Of a stretch of DNA of 5,847 nucleotides, positions 1 through 4,521 are shown piece after piece; position 1 is the first letter of the stretch; each line of letters starts with the position of its first letter. A program made the translations under genes and the position numbers. Under the pieces are notes generated by a model. The model saw only the letters and a list, made by a program, of their open reading frames with translations. It was not told the DNA's origin and did not search any database. The stretch lies in the NCBI GenBank assembly GCA_020027805.1, contig JAHKKQ010000137.1:1-5847 (forward strand), read 5' to 3'. This DNA is from Candidatus Dadabacteria bacterium. GTDB lineage: Bacteria > Desulfobacterota_D > UBA1144 > Nemesobacterales > UBA2774.

Positions 1-70
1 CGGGGGACCCCGCTAACGCGAGAGCGGGCAAGGCTGCGAGCGCAAGTATTACGAATGCCTTTATGAGCAT
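1..70 (-). CDS. Exported protein, N-terminal signal peptide only (cut by window edge)
   Basis: Only the first 23 codons are inside the window; the gene continues past the left edge. Read on the minus strand, the start codon at 70-68 follows a strong ribosome binding site, AAGGAGAG (76-83), at 5 bases. The translation begins MLIKAFVILALAALPALALA, a textbook Sec signal peptide: one early Lys, a hydrophobic core, and an A-L-A site for signal peptidase I before Gly-Ser-Pro. The product should therefore be periplasmic, secreted or in the outer membrane. It lies 114 bases downstream of the Cys-rich exported protein on the same strand and could share its transcript. An outer-membrane efflux protein (TolC type) would fit that neighbourhood, but nothing beyond the signal peptide is visible, so the function is unassigned. 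Confidence 0.72.
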   Translation of the reverse strand, partial: MLIKAFVILALAALPALALAGSP

Positions 71-98
71 TTAATCTCTCCTTAATGAACAGAAGAAT

Positions 99-158
99 AA
101 AAACCGGGATATGCCGGCTGAACGGGCGGAGAACCGCTGAACCCGCCTGTGAAGCCGG
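99..158 (-). terminator. Intergenic nested hairpin with short T-run (weak terminator or attenuator)
   Basis: Between the two minus-strand genes, CCGGCT (114-119) pairs with AGCCGG (153-158) and encloses GGCGG (125-129) paired with CCGCC (143-147). A CCGG/CCGG pair (104-107 with 114-117) competes with the outer stem. On the minus strand the structure ends in five T (complement of 99-103). It could reduce read-through from the Cys-rich gene into the next gene, or be an mRNA processing or stability element. The stems are short and the T-run is weak. Confidence 0.35.
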
Positions 159-184
159 ATCGAATGCAAGATGTTCGTGAGGGT

Positions 185-634
185 TTAACAGATCAGAATG
201 ACGTTTTGAATGAAACCGGGGAGAGGTCCTCTCCCGGGAGTTACTTCCATAAAACTCTTTTTGAACGGTGTTTGCCGGTAAAGGGAAACGGGCGAAACAT
301 ATGCGGCAAATATCTGCATATGCATGCCTGAATCAGCGTTACACCCGGAATGTGTATCTCTGTGGCTGATCCCTTCTGCAAGCGGTATGTCGAGGCAGGG
401 CCCGCAGTGTCCCTTGCCCGGATAAATCTTCCCGCCCGGGGAAGGGGGCGTTAAGCTGCCGGTATTCGAATCCGCGAACGAATCGGCGCAGTCCCCGTTC
501 AAATAATCCTCGATGGCTGCATTGCCGTCTTCTTCGAGGCACACGGCGGCCCCCGGCAGGTACAACTGCAGAACGAGTGTGAATACAAGTGTCAGGGTTG
601 AAATCCTGAGGCCCCTGGTGTTCACGAATTTCAT
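185..634 (-). CDS. Small exported Cys/His-rich protein, putative metal-related
   Basis: A 149-residue protein. The start at 634 is preferred because AAGGGA lies 9 bases upstream; the in-frame ATG at 661 adds nine residues, has no ribosome binding site and falls close to the predicted transcription start. Residues 1-31 form a signal peptide (Arg-rich start, hydrophobic 11-27, A-A-V-C near 29-32; Cys32 might even be a lipobox, though the context is imperfect). The mature part has Cys49, a His-Cys-Gly-Pro-Cys motif at 76-80 followed by Asp-Ile-Pro-Leu, a His/Cys/Met-rich stretch at 91-106, and a hydrophobic end terminating in Cys149. From memory, similar short exported proteins with a CGxCxDIPL motif and a hydrophobic C-terminus occur beside heavy-metal RND efflux genes; this suggests a periplasmic metal-binding accessory but is not shown here. 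No catalytic domain was recognised. Confidence 0.68.
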   Translation of the reverse strand: MKFVNTRGLRISTLTLVFTLVLQLYLPGAAVCLEEDGNAAIEDYLNGDCADSFADSNTGSLTPPSPGGKIYPGKGHCGPCLDIPLAEGISHRDTHSGCNADSGMHMQIFAAYVSPVSLYRQTPFKKSFMEVTPGRGPLPGFIQNVILIC

Positions 635-663
635 GATACGGCGTCCCTTGCGAGAATTCATAA

Positions 664-679
664 TTTAGACTGGCCTAAA
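664..679. promoter_or_regulatory. Candidate operator palindrome over the transcription start
   Basis: TTTAGACTGGCCTAAA is a 16-base near-palindrome with six of eight base pairs symmetric. Its centre (671/672) coincides with the transcription start expected about seven bases after the -10 box at 679-684, so a bound dimer would block initiation of the Cys-rich exported gene. The regulator is not in the window and its family cannot be named from the site alone. Confidence 0.42.
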
Positions 680-707
680 ATATATATGCGATAACTCAAA
701 AATACAA
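679..707 (-). promoter_or_regulatory. Sigma70-like promoter of the Cys-rich exported gene
   Basis: On the minus strand, TTGTAT (707-702) is followed after 17 bases by TATATT (684-679). The expected start near 672 gives a leader of about 38 bases before the ATG at 634. The region is AT-rich compared with its surroundings and lies in the divergent intergenic space shared with the DUF1059 gene. Confidence 0.5.
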
Positions 708-765
708 GATCCGGTTAATTATCATTATAGAAGCCCGGTCCGCCGGCGGTGATGATATAAAAAGA

Positions 766-795
766 CTGGCATTTGCTCCTCTATCGGCATATACT
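766..795 (+). promoter_or_regulatory. Probable promoter of the DUF1059 gene
   Basis: TATACT (790-795) is a near-consensus -10 box. CTGGCA (766-771), matching four of six consensus -35 bases, lies 18 bases upstream. Transcription would start near 802 and give a leader of about 34 bases before the ATG at 836. The -35 match is only fair. Confidence 0.42.
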
Positions 796-835
796 CTTAA
801 CCACGAAAAAATACGCTTTACAAAGGAGATTAATT

Positions 836-1012
836 ATGACGAAAGTACTTCGCTGCAGGGATGTCGGAGTTGACTGCGATTTCGAGGCAAAGGGAGAGAC
901 GGCAGAGGAAATAATGAATCAGGCGGCAAAGCATGCCAAGGAAGCGCACGGCATGGATGAAATCCCCGCCGAGGTCGTAGCGCAATGCCAGAAAGCCATA
1001 CGCGACTTATAG
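836..1012 (+). CDS. DUF1059 family small putative metal-binding protein
   Basis: A complete 58-residue cytoplasmic protein without signal peptide. The start at 836 is fixed by a strong AAAGGAGA (822-829); an in-frame ATG at 773 has no ribosome binding site and lies upstream of the predicted transcription start. The sequence matches the DUF1059 pattern throughout: a basic start leading to Cys7, G-V-D-C-D with Cys14, G-E-T-A-E-E-I at 20-26, then A-K-H-A-K-E-A-H-G at 31-39 with His33 and His38, and a short D-E-I-P helix start at 41-44. Cys7/Cys14/His33/His38 (CX6C, X18, HX4H) look like a zinc or other metal site. The family is usually annotated as predicted small metal-binding protein of unknown function. 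It is monocistronic here, read divergently from the Cys-rich exported gene and followed by a hairpin terminator 107 bases after its stop. Confidence 0.88.
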   Translation: MTKVLRCRDVGVDCDFEAKGETAEEIMNQAAKHAKEAHGMDEIPAEVVAQCQKAIRDL

Positions 1013-1118
1013 AGACCGCAGTTTTTTTGAATTGCGTGCAGCGGGCCGCTTGGGGGGGCGTATGGAGCCCGGAAGACGCGCTCCGTTTGTCTCGTTCGAT
1101 TATATGCAATGACTAAAC

Positions 1119-1144
1119 AAAAAAGGGGCCGAAGCCCCCTTTTT
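1119..1144. terminator. Bidirectional rho-independent terminator
   Basis: A GGGGC/GCCCC stem with a CGAA loop (1125-1138, plus one extra C) is flanked by six A (1119-1124) and five T (1140-1144), so it can work in both directions. It lies after the DUF1059 gene on the plus strand and, beyond the repeat doublet, after the IPTL-CTERM gene on the minus strand, so it probably serves both converging transcripts. Confidence 0.8.
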
Positions 1145-1155
1145 GTTGTATCTTT

Positions 1156-1236
1156 TGTCATCGCGAGACCGTCTTTTGGTCGTGGCGATCTATCTTTTTT
1201 TATCTTGAGATTGCTTCGCTGTGCTCGCAATGACAG
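1156..1236. repeat. Palindromic repeat doublet, copy A (head-to-head, no gene inside)
   Basis: Two inverted units of the dispersed repeat seen elsewhere in the window. The first (1156-1194) starts TGTCATCGCGAG and ends GTGGCGATCTATC; GACC/GGTC gives it an internal stem. The second (1207-1236, opposite orientation) runs GAGATTGC...CTCGCAATGACAG with an ATTGC/GCAAT stem. The outer 12 bases of the two units differ at one position. A 12-base T-rich spacer separates them. The layout is like a REP/BIME doublet. It lies between the converging DUF1059 and IPTL-CTERM genes. Confidence 0.8.
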
Positions 1237-1252
1237 ACAGACGCGGTATCTC

Positions 1253-1795
1253 TTAAGCCGCCGCTTTCCTTCTTCTCAAAGCCATGAATATTCCGGCTGA
1301 CCCGATGATAACCGCCATGGCTATAAGCCCCCATTCGGAGAGGGTCGGTATGGGATCGGATGATCTAACATTCGTAAAAACACAGGACGCCGTATCATTA
1401 TCCTCACAGAAGAATGTGACGCTGTTCCCGACTACGGTAGCGGTGAGGCAGGGTTCGAATACACCCGTACCGCAGTCGGATGTTCCCTCAATACATTCGA
1501 TGCTTGCGAGTTCCCACCCCGGAGGGACAAGTTCCGTTATGGTCACAGTTTGATCTATACCCATTACCCCAACTGCTATAGGGTCGCTTGGGTCCTGTAA
1601 CGTAAATTCGGAGGTTTGATCCCCGGATACTGTAAAATCAAACGGAGTGTCTTCGTCGGGGATTTCTATCTTTTCAATTCCTATGGCGCAAGGGGCCGTA
1701 CCAGCCCACACCTGGGCGGTGCCAAGCGCCAAAAAGCCTAAACCCGCCAGCATTGTAAGTATCAAGAAACTAATAGAATTTAATACATATCTCAT
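1253..1795 (-). CDS. IPTL-CTERM sorted exported protein
   Basis: A 180-residue protein. The start at 1795 is set by AAAGGAGG seven bases upstream (complement of 1803-1810); the longer reading from 1873 begins upstream of the promoter and is rejected. Residues 1-31 are a signal peptide (hydrophobic 7-26, cleavage near V-W-A-G). Residues 36-142 form one beta-rich domain with V-P-P-G-W near 90-94 and a C-V-F-T-N end at 138-142. This resembles the prealbumin-like repeats of bacterial surface proteins (T-x-T-E-x-V-P-x-G-W ... C-x-F-T-N). Cys36, 101, 108, 116, 130 and 138 could form disulfides. The C-terminus is a clear IPTL-CTERM signal: I-P-T-L-S-E-W-G at 149-156, a membrane segment at 157-173 and a basic RRRK at 174-177. 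In this family the tail is a recognition sequence for an exosortase (XrtH type), which must be encoded elsewhere. Function beyond surface or exported display is unknown. GC is lower than in the helicase and alr genes. Confidence 0.87.
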   Translation of the reverse strand: MRYVLNSISFLILTMLAGLGFLALGTAQVWAGTAPCAIGIEKIEIPDEDTPFDFTVSGDQTSEFTLQDPSDPIAVGVMGIDQTVTITELVPPGWELASIECIEGTSDCGTGVFEPCLTATVVGNSVTFFCEDNDTASCVFTNVRSSDPIPTLSEWGLIAMAVIIGSAGIFMALRRRKAAA

Positions 1796-1841
1796 TTTAA
1801 TTCCTCCTTTAAGCATCTTCAATTCCCGCTTATTTCCCGAA

Positions 1842-1870
1842 ATTCTATCATATATAAGAAAATCAAACAA
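1842..1870 (-). promoter_or_regulatory. Sigma70-like promoter of the IPTL-CTERM gene
   Basis: On the minus strand, TTGTTT (1870-1865) and TAGAAT (1847-1842) are 17 bases apart. Transcription would start near 1835 and give a leader of about 40 bases containing the strong ribosome binding site. This is one of the best promoter matches in the window. Confidence 0.6.
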
Positions 1871-1935
1871 CAAATCCGATAAAACGCGTTGAAATCTGGA
1901 TTTGGGGGGAAGTTAGCCCCCGGCAAAAAAGCCCC

Positions 1936-1971
1936 TTGTGCAATGCACGTAAATCATATAGTTTATATATT
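1936..1971 (+). promoter_or_regulatory. Weak candidate promoter with operator-like palindrome
   Basis: TTGTGC (1936-1941) lies 15 bases before TATAGT (1957-1962), and a second -10-like TATATT is at 1966-1971. Overlapping the -35 is a perfect 11-base odd palindrome, GTGCAATGCAC (1938-1948). It would drive transcription to the right into the hairpin at 2008-2066 and possibly the helicase-like gene. The 15-base spacing is short, so this is tentative. Confidence 0.25.
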
Positions 1972-2007
1972 AACGGGCGTCCTGCGCTTGCAGGGCGTCA
2001 GAAGTGT

Positions 2008-2066
2008 AAAGGAGAAAATACAGGGCAGGGCATTAACGTGCCGCCCGGTGTTTTCTCCTTTTTTTT
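2008..2066 (+). terminator. Strong orphan hairpin terminator or attenuator with T8 tail
   Basis: AAAGGAGAAAA (2008-2018) pairs with TTTTCTCCTTT (2051-2061). The stem continues with GGGC (2022-2025) to GCCC (2043-2046) and GGCA (2029-2032) to TGCC (2039-2042) around a TTAACG loop, and ends in eight T (2059-2066). This is a strong intrinsic terminator for rightward transcripts. No plus-strand gene precedes it, so it ends either a short non-coding RNA starting near 1970 or a regulated leader of the helicase-like gene 230 bases further on. A small stem (CACAC 2071-2075 with GTGTG 2081-2085) follows directly. Confidence 0.7.
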
Positions 2067-2103
2067 GGGGCACACACGTAGTGTGATTCTACGATGCCTG
2101 AGC

Positions 2104-2210
2104 TACTCCTCTGACTACTCAAAGATTTCCCTCTCCCCGGCGTGGAACGGATGCGAGCAAGCGAGCATTCGGTTGTCCTGTAACGGAGTCGGAGGAGTAT
2201 CTTAACGTCA
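2104..2210. repeat. Imperfect nested inverted repeat, second repeat family
   Basis: TACTCCTCTGACT (2104-2116) is the inverted partner of AGTCGGAGGAGTA (2187-2199), 12 of 13 bases. Inside lies a hairpin core, GGAACGGATGC (2144-2154) with GCATTCGG (2165-2172), followed by TTGTCCTGTAAC (2173-2184). A similar core and the same terminal AACGTCA (2204-2210) recur at 5800-5847, so this is a second dispersed palindromic family distinct from the GTCATTGCGAG units. No gene is visible between 1874 and 2297; open frames crossing this stretch are made of repeat sequence. Confidence 0.5.
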
Positions 2211-2297
2211 GCTTCAACGTTGCCCGAGCCGAATCAGGGTGCGGGTGAGGGGGGTACCAAATAGTTGTCAATCAACAACACAACCGGAGGGGATGGA

Positions 2298-3677
2298 ATG
2301 AACGAGGGGATTTTACCGCATCACAACGAGTACGAGGAGGGGATAATTGGCGCGATCATTAACGAATCCCGCCTCTATGAAGACGTCGGCGCGGTACTGG
2401 AGTATTCGGATTTTAATGCGGAGCGCCATCAGATGATTTTCCGCGCAATGGGGGACATGCGGAACGAAGGGGTCCCGATACACGTAGTCACGATCTGGGA
2501 GCGGCTCAGGGGCTCGGAGGAGTTCGACAACGCGGGCGGGTCGAGCTACCTGACGTATCTTTCGGACGTCGCTTTCCTCGACGAGAACCTTCATTATTAC
2601 GTCGATACGGTGAAGGACGACGCCCTCAGGCGGAAGCTCTGGCAAGCGCTCCTCGAATGCGCGCAGGCGGTGGAGAGGGGCGAGGAAACTGCCGTAATAG
2701 AAGAGATGGTCTCGAAGCTCGCCGATATGGAGCGCCGCGCACCGGGCAAGATGCCGATGCCCGTCTCCGCAAAGGACCTCGTAAACCTCCCGCCGCCCGA
2801 GAGCCTGTGGGCGGACATCATCTACCCCGAGTGCATAGTCCAGCTCAACTCAGAGCCCGGCGCGGGCAAGAGCACAATCGCGTATAACATCTGCGCGCTC
2901 GGAGCGACGGGGCAGCCCTTCCTCGGCATCCCGTTCTCGAAGAAGCTGAAATCGCTCTACGTCGATCTCGAGACGCCCAGGTTCCTCAGGCGTAACAAGA
3001 TAGAGCTTATATGCGGGGAGCTGCCGGAGGACTTCCACATACTCGAATACCTCGACCTGAGAAATGATTTCGGCGGACTCCTCAGGCTCTGCAAGCGGGA
3101 GAGATACGACCTCCTGGTGCTCGATACGCAGAGCCGCATACTCGCCATGGAGAAGGAGAACGACAACGCGGAGGCGAATTATTTAGCCGGGCTTCTCAGA
3201 CGAATCGCGAACGAGGCGGGCTGCGCGATACTCCTCATACACCATTCGACGAAAGGGGACGAGGGGAAGGCCGTTTACAGGGGGAGGGGCGCTTCGGCGG
3301 TAGCCGGGGCGGTGGACGTAGTCGTGAACGTGCAGACGCTCAGCGAAGACGTGCTCAAGCTCGCGGTCGTAAAGCACAGGATACAGGGGTCGAACCCGAC
3401 GCTTATTGTCAGGAAGGCGGGCGAGGACAGGTTCGAGCAGTGCGAGAACCGGGAGGGCGAGGAGGAGTCGGGGTTCGAGCTATACCGGATACAGGATTTC
3501 ATCCTCGGGCTCCTGCCCTCCGACGGTGAGCCGATGAGGACGAAAGATATATTCGAGCGCGCCGAGAGGGAAGGGTTCAGGAGGCGGAGCGTCGAGAGGG
3601 CGCTAAGCAGGTTGAGGCAGGCGGGCAGGGTGAAGCAGGTTCAAAAGGGCTTTAACGTTAAGACCCTGTCATCGTAG
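2298..3677 (+). CDS. DnaB N-terminal domain / RepA-like ATPase / winged-helix protein (putative replicative helicase)
   Basis: A 459-residue cytoplasmic protein. ATG 2298 is preferred because GGAGG (2286-2290) lies seven bases upstream; a TTG at 2265 would add 11 low-complexity residues. Residues 10-118 match the helical DnaB N-terminal domain (E-E-G-I-I-G-A-I, H-Q-M-I-F-R-A-M, L-T-Y-L-S-D-V). Residues 160-390 are a RecA-fold ATPase of the RepA/AAA_25 type rather than the DnaB C-terminal type: Walker A SEPGAGKST at 185-193, D-L-E-T-P at 223-227 with probable catalytic Glu225, Walker B L-L-V-L-D at 272-276, a sensor I-L-L-I-H-H-S at 311-317, and R-G-R-G-A-S at 328-333. Residues 396-455 form a winged helix (T-K-D-I-F, R-R-S-V-E-R-A-L-S-R-L). 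This architecture is typical of plasmid and phage replication helicases. There are no phage neighbours; alr follows about 920 bases downstream. It could be a domesticated or stranded mobile-element helicase. No motif residue seems lost. Confidence 0.88.
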   Translation: MNEGILPHHNEYEEGIIGAIINESRLYEDVGAVLEYSDFNAERHQMIFRAMGDMRNEGVPIHVVTIWERLRGSEEFDNAGGSSYLTYLSDVAFLDENLHYYVDTVKDDALRRKLWQALLECAQAVERGEETAVIEEMVSKLADMERRAPGKMPMPVSAKDLVNLPPPESLWADIIYPECIVQLNSEPGAGKSTIAYNICALGATGQPFLGIPFSKKLKSLYVDLETPRFLRRNKIELICGELPEDFHILEYLDLRNDFGGLLRLCKRERYDLLVLDTQSRILAMEKENDNAEANYLAGLLRRIANEAGCAILLIHHSTKGDEGKAVYRGRGASAVAGAVDVVVNVQTLSEDVLKLAVVKHRIQGSNPTLIVRKAGEDRFEQCENREGEEESGFELYRIQDFILGLLPSDGEPMRTKDIFERAEREGFRRRSVERALSRLRQAGRVKQVQKGFNVKTLSS

Positions 3678-3687
3678 GAGAAAACAT

Positions 3688-3771
3688 AGAATCTGCCTCC
3701 ATGCCCATCCCCTAGTCGTTGATTTGAATGGAGAGGCCGGAAGAAATCGTCCCTGAGCGCAGATTCTGCGC
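3688..3771. repeat. Long-range inverted repeat downstream of the helicase-like gene
   Basis: AGAATCTGC (3688-3696) is inverted at GCAGATTCT (3759-3767), and directly inside, CTCCAT (3697-3702) is inverted at ATGGAG (3728-3733). The right arm is part of a perfect 15-base odd palindrome, GCGCAGATTCTGCGC (3757-3771). It starts 11 bases after the stop codon. There is no T-run, so it is not a standard terminator; it may protect the mRNA 3' end or be the worn edge of a repeat element. Confidence 0.45.
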
Positions 3772-3827
3772 CCGCCATCCGCCAACCTTCCCGCACATAT
3801 ACCCCGGGGACGTTGGCGGATTGGCGG
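3772..3827. repeat. Outer palindrome, left copy
   Basis: CCGCCATCCGCCAAC (3772-3786) pairs with GTTGGCGGATTGGCGG (3812-3827), leaving one bulged base, around a loop containing CCCCGGGG (3802-3809). The first 23 bases recur inverted at 4279-4301, and the next 15 or so are similar. GGCGGAT-type motifs are internally repeated in both arms. Confidence 0.75.
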
Positions 3828-3841
3828 ATACTTCGGAGGCC

Positions 3842-3880
3842 GTCATTGCGAGCGCAGTGAAGCGGAGCGCGGCAATCTCT
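3842..3880 (+). repeat. GTCATTGCGAG repeat unit B1
   Basis: The unit starts GTCATTGCGAG (3842-3852) and ends GCGGCAATCTCT (3869-3880), with AAGCGGAGCG in the variable middle. It is the inverted partner of unit B2. It ends four bases before the GIY-YIG stop codon, so the gene's 3' end is almost inside the repeat. Confidence 0.8.
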
Positions 3881-3884
3881 CTTT

Positions 3885-4176
3885 TCATATCTCATCGTAT
3901 AAATCCCTCCACTCCTCATTCATGCTGTTTATTAACTCTATCTTTTTCTTCCTTGAGCCGGCTTTTATCTGTTTTTCCCTGCTGATAGCACTGTAAATGT
4001 TCTCACCTACCTCGTAGTAAACCAGCTTGGATATATTGTATTTTTTTTGTGAAGCCTTCGATTAGTTTCTCTTTGTGCTCGTATAACCTTCTTTTCAAGT
4101 CATTAGTAACACCGGTGTATAGCACTGTGTTCATATTATTTATCATTATATAAACGAAGTAATATTTATTATCCAT
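3885..4176 (-). pseudogene. GIY-YIG endonuclease, broken by a +1 base in an A8 run
   Basis: Read from ATG 4176 on the minus strand: residues 1-45 include V-Y-I at 8-10, Y-T-G-V-T at 20-24 (the YIG half of the motif), and D-L-K-R-R-L-Y-E-H-K at 26-35 with the conserved Arg. Reading then meets eight A (complement of 4041-4048) and goes out of frame, ending after 57 residues. With seven A the frame continues through Y-N-I-S-K-L-V-Y-Y-E, R-E-K-Q-I-K at 66-71 with the conserved metal-binding Glu67, to a TGA at 3887-3885: 96 residues, normal for the stand-alone GIY-YIG (YhbQ-like) family. The break could be a real mutation, a sequencing error or a slippage site. The gene is far more AT-rich than its neighbours, a sign of different origin. 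There is no Shine-Dalgarno; a TATAAT lies seven bases before the ATG. It sits exactly between inverted repeats. Confidence 0.85.
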
Positions 4177-4183
4177 ATGAAGA

Positions 4184-4189
4184 ATTATA
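4184..4189 (-). promoter_or_regulatory. Perfect -10 box directly before the GIY-YIG start
   Basis: TATAAT on the minus strand (complement of 4184-4189) is seven bases from the ATG at 4176, so transcription would begin at or next to the start codon. No good -35 is seen; that region falls in repeat unit B2. A chance match in AT-rich DNA is possible. Confidence 0.3.
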
Positions 4190-4197
4190 GACTAATT

Positions 4198-4235
4198 GAG
4201 ATTGCCGCGGTCGCTCCGCTCCCTCGCAATGACAG
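4198..4235 (-). repeat. GTCATTGCGAG repeat unit B2
   Basis: Inverted partner of B1: GAGATTGCCGCGG (4198-4210) at the inner end, CTCGCAATGACAG (4223-4235) at the outer end, with GCTCCGCT in the middle complementary to the AGCGGAGC of B1. B1 and B2 together could form a long stem with the GIY-YIG gene as its loop. Confidence 0.8.
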
Positions 4236-4246
4236 ATTTAAACTTT

Positions 4247-4301
4247 CCGCCATCCGCCATCCTCCGCGGGGATATAGGGCGGGAAGGTTGGCGGATGGCG
4301 G
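4247..4301. repeat. Outer palindrome, right copy
   Basis: CCGCCATCCGCCA (4247-4259) pairs perfectly over 13 bases with TGGCGGATGGCGG (4289-4301), around a GC-rich loop containing CCGCGGGG. It is the inverted copy of the left palindrome at 3772-3827. Confidence 0.75.
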
Positions 4302-4315
4302 ATTCCTCAGGGGGC

Positions 4316-4504
4316 TGTCATCGCGAGAACTGCTCCGATGTACAAGAGGAGCAGGTCGCTCTTGGCTGATGCCCGTGAAACAATGTCTTATGGGTTTTAT
4401 GGCAAATAGATACTAAATACAAAACTTTGCGGCCGTGGCGATCTCTCTTTTTCATGAGATTGCCGCACTGCACTCACATTCGTTCGTTTCGCTCGCAATG
4501 ACAG
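4316..4504. repeat. Palindromic repeat doublet, copy C (expanded left unit, no gene)
   Basis: The left unit begins TGTCATCGCGAG (4316-4327) and ends GTGGCGATCTCTC (4435-4447), but its middle is about 107 bases instead of 12-20. It contains a CTGCTCC/GGAGCAG stem (4330-4336 with 4348-4354) and an AT-rich part. The right unit (4456-4504) is inverted: GAGATTGCCGC...CTCGCAATGACAG. The 8-base spacer TTTTTCAT closely matches the TTTTCAT at the inner end of B1, where the GIY-YIG gene begins to be read from its 3' end. No credible reading frame is present. Confidence 0.72.
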
Positions 4505-4521
4505 GAAGGGGCGGCGTGCTT

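Larger units (their letters stand above)
3772..4301. mobile_element. Candidate GIY-YIG element bounded by two nested inverted-repeat pairs
   Basis: The order is palindrome (3772-3827), repeat unit (3842-3880), GIY-YIG gene (3885-4176), inverted repeat unit (4198-4235), inverted palindrome (4247-4301). The outer arms share a perfect 23-base inverted match (3772-3794 with 4279-4301) plus imperfect extension. The gaps between outer and inner repeats are similar (14 and 11 bases), and the gene fills the centre. The AT-rich gene contrasts with the GC-rich arms and flanking genes. The symmetry suggests a unit that moves or is copied as a whole; no target-site duplication was identified with confidence. 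The element type is not a known insertion sequence and there is no transposase. The boundaries are my reading of the repeats. Confidence 0.5.

Noticed and set aside
149..542. Small open frames on both strands over the Cys-rich exported gene
   Set aside because: The minus-strand gene has a signal peptide, a promoter and patterned Cys residues; the other frames have none of these.
766..778. Possible sigma54 promoter (TGGCA followed by TTGC)
   Set aside because: GG and GC are too close together for the -24/-12 spacing; a sigma70 reading with TATACT fits better.
834..1230. Minus-strand open frames of 91 and 103 codons over the DUF1059 gene
   Set aside because: They are antisense to DUF1059 and run through the terminator and repeat doublet; there is no ribosome binding site or recognisable domain.
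1796..1873. Longer N-terminus of the IPTL-CTERM protein (206 residues)
   Set aside because: It would start upstream of the predicted transcription start and puts 26 charged residues before a clean signal peptide that has its own strong ribosome binding site.
1936..2066. Known riboswitch in the leader before the hairpin
   Set aside because: I could not match the conserved cores of the common classes I can recall (for example c-di-GMP or preQ1); a covariance search would be needed to exclude others.
1889..2205. Plus-strand open frames of 65 and 89 codons
   Set aside because: They are read through the T8 hairpin and the second-family repeat; composition and structure indicate regulatory or repeat DNA rather than protein.
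3641..3985. Open frames on both strands after the helicase-like gene
   Set aside because: They consist mainly of palindromic repeat sequence and the reverse of the GIY-YIG gene.
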